Source of the DNA: Henricia sp. BOLD:AAB3569
Taxonomy: Eukaryota > Echinodermata > Asteroidea > Spinulosida > Echinasteridae
NCBI GenBank assembly: GCA_037783545.1
Contig: JBBELK010000453.1
Span: 558,001-622,000, forward strand
Length of the DNA stretch: 64,000 nt
Direction: 5' to 3'
The position numbers and the translations under genes are program-made. A model generated the notes under the pieces. That model searched no databases, was not told the DNA's origin, and saw only the letters and a list, made by a program, of their open reading frames with translations. Positions 31,414 to 43,300 of the stretch are shown here, piece after piece; within the stretch, counting starts at the first letter, position 1, and each line of letters opens with the position of its first letter.

Positions 31414-31673
31414 TCTGACGCAAAAACCGTCGTACAAAACAGCATTCTTCAAAGTAAATGCTTTGCAAGTAATTTGTGACTCAGACAAGTGATTTGTGAC
31501 TCAGACTCGAGGCTAATGTTAGTGACTCAAGACTCGATCAAACTCTGACGCAAAAACCGTCGTACAAAACAGCATTCTTCAAAGTAAATGCTTTGCAAGT
31601 AATTTGTGACTCAGACAAGTGATTTGTGACTCAGACTCGAGGCTAATGTTAGTGACTCAAGACTCGATCAAAC
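31414..31673. repeat. Tandem duplication, 130 bp x 2, next to a GACTCGA-rich tract
   Basis: 31414-31543 and 31544-31673 look identical. Each begins TCTGACGCAAAAACCG and ends CTCGATCAAAC. The units and the next 120 bases are rich in GTGACTCAGACTCGA-type words. It lies about 250 bases upstream of the XPNPEP3 start codon. Confidence 0.9.
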
Positions 31674-32430
31674 TCAGACTTGAAGCTAGTGGCTCGAGAC
31701 TCGTACTTGAGCCTGATGAGGCATGAGGCGCCTGAGGCTAGCGACTCAAATTCAAGGTAGTGACTCGGGAATCAGACTCGGACTCAATATTCGGCTTAGA
31801 GTTAAGAAGTTGATCAGAATATTTTTCTTAAAATTAATGACTCATCAAGCATCGGTGCAGATTTGATTAAGAAAAAACACCCAAATTTTATAGGAGTGAG
31901 ACAATTTTAAGATTAATTTTGACTTTTTGTACAAAAAAAAATTCAGCCAGTACATAGATAGGCCTACTGGTTATGTTTTGTACACAAGGTCTCAAGCCAG
32001 GATCAACTACTCAATTCTTTCCGTAGTTGTACCTTGGAGCTATAAAAGGGTTGTACCAATGTTATAAAAGCTTCGTGGAAATTTTACATTTTAAGTTAAA
32101 TTAAGCAGAAAGAGCTTTCACAAATATGAGCCTGTCTGGCCTGTGTGAGCATGGCAGTCCATGCGTGATGCGCGCATGTCGGGTGTCCCGCACGAGGGCG
32201 CCCTCTAACTTTTTAGAATATTGGAAAGTTGTCATTTCCCACAAAAGAGGGCGTCCTTGCATTTTTATGGTCGTCTGCTCGAGATATAGGTGCGTTTGAG
32301 TAGCTTCCCCAGGCCGCCAAAATAAGTGAATGGCTTTTTATTTTGTGTTGGGAGCATCTTTCCCTCGGAGCGACCCAGTTAAGCTAATCGAACGCATCTC
32401 GTTTTGGACCAAGTTTACTTTTTCAGAAAC

Positions 32431-32480
32431 GTTGGCGCGTAATGCGAAATCAAGATGGCGGTCAGAGTAAGAGTTCGATG
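32431..32480. promoter_or_regulatory. Probable shared promoter core, XPNPEP3 / BRCA2
   Basis: In the 2.9-kb divergent interval 31166-34074, this 50-bp block holds GTTGGCGCG (E2F-like) and CAAGATGGCGGT (YY1-like). A 12-bp piece, ATGGCGGTCAGA, is repeated at 32454 and 32477, and each copy is followed by GTAA. The first copy could be the 5' splice site of a non-coding BRCA2 first exon (end about 32466). E2F control of BRCA2 is established in mammals; assignment here is inference. The rest of the interval holds a tandem duplication and a 913-bp palindrome. Confidence 0.4.
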
Positions 32481-32913
32481 GCGGTCAGAGTAAAGTGTCC
32501 TTCCTCCATGATACGCATGTGTGTCCGCATGAATATGATAAAGTAACTCCTGCGTGAGCTCTTTTCTTGTCTAAAATTAGTCATTTACATGTCATGTTAT
32601 GTATATTCTACAATATTGTACAATCTTTTCAAAAAACAAATTAAACTCTGTCCCAGGCCCAGCAGAGATCGAGGTGAACAACCTGCATGACCTGCTGCGG
32701 GGGTCATGCCTCAGAGACAGCCTCAGCTCAGGGACAGGGACAGGGTGCATGTATCGATATACATGTATGTAGTGTATGCAGTCTTGCAGAGCAGTCAACT
32801 CGACAACTTGACAACTCGACCGTTTGTCTTACTGTTTTACATAAACTTGTCTTCATGAAAATATTGCAACCTTTTTGAGCGACAAACTTTTGAGCTGATA
32901 ACACGGATACATG

Positions 32914-33826
32914 TAGCCCTACAAATAGGGCTGTAAATAGTAGCTCGCTTTTGAAATCTGACTTATTACTGTCGCAATTCACAGCCCTACTACGAGGACG
33001 TACGTAGATGCTAAGTTTTAAACTGCTGAAATCCGAGAAAGTTCCACTACAAATATCGTCCGAAGCACATCAGACCAGAGCACTTTCACATAGGCCTACA
33101 CCATTGTAATCCTAAGAGTCTAGTGTTTCATAAAATATCGGTAACGCTTACGGAATTGTCAATTTGGCCATCTACGGTGTCTTGAAACATTGGACAAAAT
33201 TCGGACAACGTTCTGAGCTGCATGCCCTGGGCGACGCCATTTTAGCTGATATGCTGGACGATAGTGGCGCTTCCGGTCAAGGAGCCCGGCTGTGCAATAT
33301 GCATAATTCATATTGACGTCCGTGTGTTTATCCCAGCTGGCAAGTACGTCACTCGCACAGTTCGATAACTGCACTGTGCGCGTGACGTATTGCCAGCTGG
33401 GATAAACACACGCGACGTCAATATGAATTATGCATATTGCACAGTTAGCCGGGCTCCTTGACGTCTCATGATTGAGAAGCACCACCATCGTCCAACATAT
33501 CAGCTAAGATGGCAGCGCCCAGGGCATCCACGTCAGAACGTTGTCCGAATTTTGTCCAATGTTTCAAGACGCCATAGATGACCAAATTGACGATTTCGTA
33601 AGCGTTACCATTATTTTATGAAACACTAGACTCTCAGGATTACAATGGTGTATGTGAAAGTACTTTGGTCTGATGTGCTTCGGACGATATTTGTAGTGGA
33701 ACTTTCTCGGATTTCAGCAGTTTAAAACTTAGCATCTACGTACGCCCTCGTAGTAGGGCTGTGAATTGCGACAGTAATAAGTCAGATTTCAAAAGCGAGC
33801 TATTTACAGCCCTATTTGTAGGGCTA
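32914..33826. mobile_element. 913-bp near-perfect palindromic element with 9-bp target duplication
   Basis: The arms run from TAGCCCTACAAATAGGGCTG inward to a centre near 33370 and read back almost base for base to 33826. GGATACATG is directly repeated immediately outside both ends (32905-32913 and 33827-33835). A 9-bp duplication with very long inverted termini fits a Mutator-like non-autonomous element. It lies upstream of the first recognised BRCA2 coding exon. Confidence 0.85.
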
Positions 33827-34074
33827 GGATACATGTAACTTGAGCAATAACATGAGTGATAACTTTTTCATTCTAGGAGTTATCATGTATCATGTTTTGG
33901 GAGTTATCATGAGTTATCAAGTAGTGGAGCTACTTTTATTGTAAGATACATGTATTGTCAATTTGAACGTGCACCGTAATATTTAAAATATATTTTGTTT
34001 CTAAAATTCATCTCTAAAATATAATAATTCATCTCTAAAATATAATAAATAAAAGATGTCTCGTCGATTTCCAG

Positions 34075-34330
34075 GTACACATGTAACCTCACACAATGAA
34101 GTCTGTGACAGTCCAGGGAAGTTTCTCCCGCCATCACTGCTCCAACGAGTGCCACAGAGGCCACTCCCGATCAATCAAGCCCCCTCTCCTATTCAAAGAA
34201 AGCAAGCATTCGTCTAGTATCATGCCACCATGCTCCAGTTTCTCTGCACTTCTCAATGAAGAAAATGCAAAGGCAGCGTTGGGACCTGTGGATGTGCGGT
34301 GGTTTCAGAAAGTCTTAAATCGTGACAATG
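34075..34330 (+). CDS. BRCA2: BRCA2 first coding exon, PALB2-binding motif
   Basis: A 3' splice site (GATTTCCAG) ends at 34074. [13 protein letters not shown] corresponds to the human PALB2-binding LGPISLNWFEEL, including the key Trp-Phe pair. Two in-frame starts are possible. ATG at 34096 is first and gives 42 extra residues. ATG at 34222 ([11 protein letters not shown]) is placed like the human start. If the exon begins at 34075, it also carries a minimal upstream ATG-TAA at 34081-34086. The donor is AATG|GTGAGC. Confidence 0.85.
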
Positions 34331-37300
34331 GTGAGCCGTGTACATACAACGAAGACATTTACGTTATTTCATGCACATATCTAACGACCCAAGTGTGCTC
34401 AAGGTGCTGTCCCACTATTACTCCTGGTCATTAGGCTCACTAATATCATTTTGTAACCATTCTCAACTCCATGGGGAACATTTCATTAATTTCATTAATT
34501 TGGTGAACCAACTCCTTGGGCAACATATTTGTTTCATGTACATTGAACAAAAATTTGAATGAAATTACCTCCTGGAATCAACAGATCATCCAATTCTAAG
34601 ATATACTTCCCACTTGCACTTCTGTCGGAAATGTTGCTTTTCTGAGATAAATAAATGATAAAATTACTGCAGAAAGTAATGCAAAAAATTACGGCACGAG
34701 CAGTCCATGCGAAAGAAGCGACAACAGAGGGCGCTGCGCATGCACGTTAATGGTTATCTTGTGCACTAACTGAATGCAATTTTTGAAGGAGAAAATGTGA
34801 TTTTTCTACAGAAAAGCAACATTTGCGACAAAGGTACAAGTGGGAAGTATATCTTAAAATTATATTATCTGTTGATTCCAGGAGGTAATTTCCTTCAAAT
34901 CTTTGTTCAATGTATACACAAAAATACCATGTTTTCTGTATACATTAAACAATTTGAATGAAATTACCTCATGGAATCATCAGATCATCCAAATCTAAGA
35001 TATAGGCCTAATTGTGATGGAATTGACATTTGATTACAACCCTGCTAGAACTCTGATTGTATGTGAACTTTATGTATTATGTTTGTGGATTTGTACTAGG
35101 CACAACAAAAGCAAAGTGCAGGAGAGATCCTGAACAGCATGCTGACGAATGTCAGCCGCCAGAAACATCCAGATCCACCATGGAATCGCCGACTAAGCTT
35201 CTTGAAGCTCATGACTTGGTAATAATGCCACCCTTTCACAGATTTATAGTTACGTGAATGTTTAAAAGTAACTGCTTTGATGGGGGAGTGTCCATGTGTT
35301 GTACCAAACTACAAGTACATGTATGTAGCTGCTCTGTTAGTTCAATGCTGAACTGTGAAATATTTCAACAGTCATGTGTGGTCGTACGTAAAGTTGTTTT
35401 GTTTTTACATTTTTTGGGGAAATAAATTGTTCTATGGCTTTCCTAAAATTGATTTATATAAAGGAAACGTTGACACCTTTGCACAACAAAACCTCCATAT
35501 TGCACTTTCTCGTCCTGTGACTGATGTGGCCGTCTGACTCGTTTATTAACTCTCTTCGTATATTAATACTTTCAGGGCTCACATTTTAGGGATACCAGAA
35601 AAAAATTGCCTTCTAAATGCTCTTGGTCTTGACCTTGGTGGCCTTTTCATTTTCTAATGGAAGCGCCATTGTAAGCAAGTGCCCTAAGGAATGTATAGTT
35701 GGTAATGGCATTTCTGAAATTTGATGCTTGCACCTTTTAGGAATTGTTTATTTTTTTGGTGACAATATCTCATATTTTTTCCCACTTTCTCTCTGTGTTT
35801 TTTTGTAACGACAGGCCTTGACTCCGCAGCTCTTCGCTTCTCCACCCTTGTCCACACCTAATGTACATCATCACACCTCCCAGCAAATTAGGAAAACACA
35901 CGATGAAAATGAACCCGCAGCAAGCACCTCACTTTGTGACTTGGGAAATGGTAAGTTTTGTGAATTAGGGATCAAAAGAGAAATTGGGACTGGTAATTTG
36001 GACTGTGCCCTTAAGCAGGGCACTCAACCACACGGTGGGGTACCGTGGCCAAGTGGTTTAGGTCGTTAACTCGCACTACTCGGGTGAAGGCTTGGGGTTG
36101 CAGGTTCGATAACCGGCCATGGTACCTGTGCCCTTGAGCAAGGCATCTAACCACAATTGCTCCATCCTTCGGAAGGGATGTAAGTAACCCCATTGGTCTA
36201 GTGTGTTGTGTAACGCACTCAAAAGATCCCAGAGGCACTCTTTCGTGAAGAGTATAAGGGGATTACCCAATGTCTGTGGCCGTCGGCTGCCAATGGCGCC
36301 ACCCACCTATGTATCTCGATGCCTAGGTGGAACACACTTCATGCAATTCAGTCTACGGGCTGCGAATTTAAGTTCATTAGTACCATTTAACCCATTGAAA
36401 AACTGTATGGGCAAACCAATATATCGGTCAGGCTTTACTTAACATATATAATATAATTGCTTTAATTTAACTTTAATTTTCTTAATTTGCTTTTCCTCCA
36501 GAAATCGGTTCAATAGCACAACTCAGCCCCGTAACTCCTCATGTGCAAGAACAGAGGTGTAACACGAAGACCCCAGGACTGTCCGACATCAGCTGGTCCC
36601 CATCCCAAATGTACATGCCAGGGGAGCCAAGTCCAGCTGACTGGTACCTCACCAACAGACGAACCACCACGCCTACTTTCATGAAGCAGCTGTTTAAAAC
36701 CCCGTCCTCTGTGACCAAGCTGGCCGACTCGAGTTTTAATACACCCGGGCCGTTTCTGGTATGTCTGAAACAGAATTGAATTTAGGACCCATTATATAAC
36801 TTATTTTATGAATGCATAGTTCCGATTTTGCCTAGTTAACCCCGCCCCCTTGGATATTGTTGCTATGCCTCACACGCTATCGTCAAAACGTCCACACACA
36901 CTGCACAAACCAATGGAACTTTCAATGGAAAGCACAGATTCATTGGAGAAAACTCAAAGGTATTCATGTTTCAGGGTCGACAGTTATCTTAGAACACACT
37001 GAGTAAAGGGCCAGTAATACAGGGATATCATCATGAAATACATGCTTTCTTATCTTTGAACAGCGAATCGTCCGGCCTTGAAACCAATAATTCACCCGAA
37101 TCATCGCATACAACACTGTACAAACTGTATGTTGTTGTGTTGTTGTGTGGCAATGCACTTTGACCTATGTGGGCGCTGTCTGCTAGCTCTTTTGTGATTG
37201 GTCGGCGGGTTCGGCTTGATTGACAGGTCGGAACTATGCATTCTAAGAACAACAGCATTATGCAACTTAGAATAATGTTGATAAGCAGCCTTGTAGAAAT

Positions 37301-40300
37301 TTCAGCCACATGGATGCAGTAATACTTCAGACAACCAGCTGGGGGGCTTTCAGTGCATGGACTGCGTTTTGTGTTGCTGTTAGAACGAGAAGCGCTTATC
37401 CATTACATGCACGCGACACGCTCCCTTCACAAACACAATCTTACAAAGACTTGTTCGAAGTGACAAAATGCAACACCTTAGCAACAGCAACAAAACATAC
37501 AATTCATTCAATGGAAGCCACCGCTCTCCCAGCTATGGCGGATATATAGAAAAGGAGTCCTCCGCTCTCGGATTGGTGTATACCCCTAACCGGCTAACTT
37601 GGGGCCCACTAATGTTTTGTTTTATTTTTTGCAGAGCACCCCACTGCGGATGTCAGTCAGTCTAGGAGCAGACCTGAATGATTCTAATTTATCATGGACC
37701 AGCTCTCTGGCAACCCCTCAAGGATCCACTAGCAAGAACACCCAGGCAGTGTCGCATACAAACAAGGATCAAGCTTCGACGGTGAGCAAAATAAAAGTGG
37801 TGGACACAAATTTAAAAGGACACAAATTTTACCAGTGGTCAGAACTCGTACCATCAGGTTTTTCCCACCCAAAGTTTGTGAGAAAGTGACCTTAACAGCT
37901 TGTCCACAGTCATCAAATAGTAAACTCACATTTGGCATAAAAATCTCATGTGCAATGGTAGAGCCAATAATTTTCCATTTTGCCAAAAACCATTTGATTA
38001 AAAAAATCACAGAAAATCTCATTTGTTTAAAATGCTGTCTGCAGACAGATACTTAAGGCCCAGTGTATCATTTGCAATGACCCCAAAAAGTAATCGACGA
38101 GTTTACAGGGGAAAAGTTCTGAAAGTAAAGATTTAAATAATAGCAACTACCCAATGAAAGGTTTCCGCTCAAAATTATATAATTTTACCAGAAAATAATC
38201 CGTAAAGATGAAATTATTTAGATCATTTGCAAACGATTTACTTATTTTTGGTTCGCATCTACGCGGTCCAAAATACATGGGCGCTGTGTACTGCGTGTGC
38301 GTGTTCCAACGCGATGCATTTTTATGGATCGCGCGCACACGCAGTATATGATGTGCGCCACAGAGAACGAATTTTTGAAACACCCCGCCAAGATGAGGAA
38401 AACGCATATGGAATTTCATTTTTTTTTTAAACGTAGTACATTTGACAAAGCTGAAATTTCTTCGGATGAGTTTGTTGATATCTTTCTTTTGATCTATAAT
38501 GGTTTTATTCGCAGAATCGCTCAAAAACAGATCATCTACAGGGCCTTTAAGGTAAATGGCACTGCATACAAAGAACCTTTAAAAAGCTCAAAAACTGGAT
38601 GCAGAACGTGTGAAGGGAGAACCTTTTCATTTTTAGTGAATAACAAAAAAATCATTTGTTCTACCCTTGAGCCTGTTTACTCTGTCATGCTTTTCATTCT
38701 CTTCTGAGGTGATTTATTCTACTTTTTCAGGCAATTCCAAAGGCCCTCTTTACAAGCACCACAGAACTACGAGATTGTGAAACCAAGCAGCAACGAAGAA
38801 CAGATCCGGATAGCCAAGTCAACCCAGTCCCTCTGCAGAGCCTACACATGTCTATGGAAGATGATGTATTCGAAACTACAATAAAAAGCGACATTGAGGA
38901 CGGGAATAGAGAGGTGGTTGGCATAAACACTGTTGTCAAAGAATCAGTTGCCATAAATGCAAAAGCTGAAGATGAAGTTGATGGAATGGGAAATAATAGC
39001 ATCTTGAGACGTGGACATGAGGATTGTCCTGGAATGGAAGAAATGACAAACCAACTGGAAAGAACTGATCATGAAAGGCAGTTGACCGTGGATATTGTTG
39101 TCAACGCCAAGATTAAAAGTAGAAATAATCCAAAGCAAAATTTACCATATATCAGGCAAGATAAGGCTGGAAAGAGGATCGCAAAGCACGACTGCACAAG
39201 TCAAATTTTGTCACATGAAGTTTCGAGTCAGGAAGATTGCATCGTGGCAGATCCAAGTGTCGCATGTGAACAGAGGTTACAAAAGACACCGTCGTCAAGT
39301 CGGCAAATCCCCGCCAAGTCTGATGGTATTTCAGACAGTGTTTCAGGGTGTACACATACCCCCTCAGACCCTCCAGAAGAACACATAACAGACAAACTAT
39401 TAAACAGTCCAGCTCGAGTACCAGTCACATCAAGTACTCTAAAGCCATCTAGTTGCAAAACTCGGACTAATAGTCAAAAATCTACCCAACAAACACCAAC
39501 TAACTCACAGGAACTCGATGTATCTAATTTATCCAGTATTGACCGAAGCCGTATGGAGGACACACTAGCATTCTTCCTACTTACCCCTCCCCAAACACGA
39601 AGCAGGCTGGCTAAACTTAAGAACAAAAGGCTTGAGAGGAACAATAACTCTGTTCTTGATGTGACACAGAATGAGAACACGGATTCAAAAAGTCTGAAGT
39701 GTCAGTCTTCGGAAAAAGGGAAAGGCCGAGTTAGTGAAAGTTGCAGGTGTGAATCTGTGGGGCAAAGGAATATTTCGGAAAATCTGAGCAGAAATGGTGC
39801 TGAGGAACTTTTGAAGATTGAAGAAATACGGCCAACAAAAGAACATTCACAAGAATCTGTGGCGGAGCAAGATGGCTCCGTAAAAGTTGTAGAACATTTA
39901 TCAGAAAGTCATTCTGATCAGTTGTGCTGTCGTGAAAGAGAAGAAGTTGGATCAAGTGGTCGTCTTTGTCAAAAGATAAACGGCACAGAGAATGTAGATT
40001 TACAAGTTTCACAGCATGTTAAAATGCAGACTTCATTAGCCCAGTGTGTTGGCTGTGTCACGCCAGTTCGGCAAACAAAGGTAGTCCCTTCTCCGTCCAA
40101 GTTTAATAGTCCTGACGCCTTCTCGCAGATCTCGCCACAATACGTAGATGCACTGTGTCAGATGGCCGATCAAGTATCATCGTCCAACGACATCCAGAGT
40201 GATGTGCAACTGAAACCTAAAAAACAGTCAAAAGTGGACCAAAATCAATCATCTCATGAAAGTTCTCTGAGCTCTTTCAAAACTCCGTCAGCACACCTAA

Positions 40301-43300
40301 AATGTATACCAGAGGCCAAGCACCATTCATCAACTGACACAGGTTCAAAATCCAACACTCCCCTAGCAACAGCCACCACAGAATTCCAAGTTCCGATTGA
40401 CAATATCGAGGCTTCCCTTGAACACGAAACTCCAAGCCAGCTGTTCAGGATGCAGCCAAAGGCTTCTGCCTCCAGGAAATTCTTCTACCCTTCTGCTAAT
40501 TCAGGGAATAGCAAATGCAGGTCCACACGGTGGCTCACTGAAGCTATTCTAGTCAAGACTGAAGAAAATCAACAACAGGAAGACCAGCCAACATCAACTG
40601 AGAGTAGTTCCCTGATTAGAGAAAAAGTTTTGAACGATGGAACAAACCACATGCACCAATCCAGTGGAGGAAGCTACATCATTTCCAACAGCACTCCAGC
40701 ACCAAGAAAATCAGGTAGATGAAAAATATAAAGTTTGACAAGATTTTGTAATTGATTATTTAAGCATTTAGCTTTAAATGAGATCATTTACAGGAAATGT
40801 AAATTTACATCCCTGTTTTTTTTCTGTGAATCGGGCATAAATCCTGCTAGCAAAGAGCAATTTCAGTGATTCCTTCTTTTCATGCTTTCATACACTGATC
40901 ATTGGGGAAGCAAAAGTATTTTTTTTATTAAATAAGGAATTATTGCGTCGGTCCAAATGATGCGAAGTGTAAAGCCCTGGTCACACCAGGCAATTTTTAC
41001 AAGCAACTCGGAGGCAACTTTCATCACTACAGGCTACAGGAATGCTTGAGTAGCACAAGTACATTTTTGTGACAATGTATTGACATTACAAAGAAAATAA
41101 TGTGAAATTTTTAATGCGAATGTATTTGCTTCTTGGAGATTGCTTGGAATGATTGCCTGTAAATTGCCTCGTGTGACCAGGACTCAAGTAATTTTTGCTC
41201 ATCACGACGCGGTATGCACTATATACTAAGTGCATTTCCCGAGGACACGCTAAAACTCACAGCATGCACGGGCTGGACTTGAACCCACAACCTCTTGCAT
41301 ACTAGGCAGATGTTGTGATGGGCAAAAAGTATTTGTTTTATAATAGGGAAAAATTATTCATTTTGACTTTCTTTTTGTCTCACCTTGTACAGCTGAACAT
41401 TATTTAAAAGAGGTCATTGGGACATCACAGATTACCTCGTAACAGGAACCTTATATTATCATAAATTATTAGGACATAAAACGGTCTTTGTTACAAGCAA
41501 AATGGTGTTTTATTGTTGATGTTTAAATTAGGGATTAAAACTGGGTTTGAATGGTGTTAACCATAAGTTTTAAATCGGATAGGGGCCTGGATGCTGCGTA
41601 CGTGTGCGTGTTCCATACGCTTACTAGGGCGCAGACAGAAACGCGAGCCAGCTAGTTTTAAACACTGGTTATTATCATTCGTTTAAAACCGACCACGTGA
41701 TGTATTCTCAGCCAATGAGGATGCGTAAACTGTCTAAGGTATTTATTAATGTATTATAATATTTTTTGCCTGGTATCACTCTAAAAAAAAATGTGCATGT
41801 TCTATTGTATGAAGTTTGAAATAATTCTTTCATTTCCTTTTTTGTTGTAACCTGCAGCATTTGTCACATTCAACAACTTTGTGAAGTCTGAGAGAGTCCC
41901 CCTATCTGGACCATCTGCCACTTCCCAGAACACTGCATCAAAGAACAGTGGCCAACATCCCCGACATGGCTTGACGACATCATCAAAGCCACAACAAACA
42001 GTTCGATTTAGCTCAGAAAACTCTGCCAACTCTCGCATTGCATTCAATGAAACTACGCCACTAAGCCGGAAGACAGTTAACCCAAGAAGTAGCACCAGCT
42101 ATTGTGGTGCTCGACGGAGGACAGGTACTCATGGTTTACCGCCTCCCAAGAGGTTAAAAACTGCGATGGATGAGCAACAGATTAGACCAGAAGATGCCCA
42201 AATCTTTGGTAGAGAAATGATCGGCGATTCCATGTCATCAAGAGAGGAACTCATGATAGATGCAACACCTCAGAGCACAAGTTTGGCAAGAGTAGATTCG
42301 GCTGTTTCGCAAGATTTGAAGATCAAGAATCATTTTGATCATAAATGTCAAGATGAAGTGGTCTGTGATTTGGTCTCAATTCCTGCAGCCAAAACTGATT
42401 TCTCAACAAATTCAGGTATTTCTGTCCAAGGAGGAACAACTCACAGTGATCAATCTGTTGCGGACAGAAATAAACTGAAAAATGGAGTCATCCCTCAATT
42501 GGTAACTTTTGCATCAGCAAGTGGGAAACCAATCAATATTCCTGAGTCAGCATTGGAGAAAGCAAACCAGTTTTGGTTAGATGATCAAGACGAAAGTATT
42601 CCACTTTCGGTAAGTTCTGCATGTGCAAGTAAAAAGGACACGCAAATACCGGATTCTGCTCTTGGCAAAACAGAAACCTTACTCGGAATGAGAAATGAAG
42701 AGCATTCTCTTCGACCAAAAAGCACTTCAGTCGAAGAGGAAAGCGCAGAAAAACATCCACTAAATGCAACTTTGAAATCATCGACCCCATCAGGTTTTCA
42801 AGATCGTAATACTTCAAGTCTTCCAGAGTCAGATTTGCAACATCCCAAAGTCAGAAAAACACTTTCACCACAAAAACCTCTGAGGTCATCCTCCAACCAA
42901 TCCGAGTCAACTGCAGGCAAAGCCTCCAGTAATCCTGGACATAAAAGTAGGTCCACACAACACATCTCGGAGATCAAGAACACTGAACAAGCCCAAACAG
43001 GAGATAATAAATCAGCACCTTGCTCTGTTATTTCGGACACCAAGGCTCTGCACCAAGGGTCGCATGAGGGCAATAATCAGCAAGAACAAATTCCCGCTTT
43101 GACAGGATTTTCCTTTGCAAGTGGGAAAAACGTCACCATATCTAAAGCTGCTTTGCAAAGAGCTGAAAAGCTGATGGAACAGGCAGATGTCGACGTCCCG
43201 ACCAGTGTATCGTTTGCCTTGGCTTCTGGGAAACCAATCAAAATATCAAAGTCAAACTTGGAGAAAGCACATGCTCTTCTGGAGGATTTAGAACACACTG

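Noticed and set aside
32454-32480. BRCA2 translation start at ATGGCGGTC
   Set aside because: Joining either copy in frame to the next recognised acceptor at 34075 leads at once to a stop, so it is more likely promoter or untranslated exon.
42598-42690. A further intact BRC motif ([12 protein letters not shown])
   Set aside because: It aligns with the pattern but lacks the Phe and the TASG core, so it is counted only as a decayed motif.
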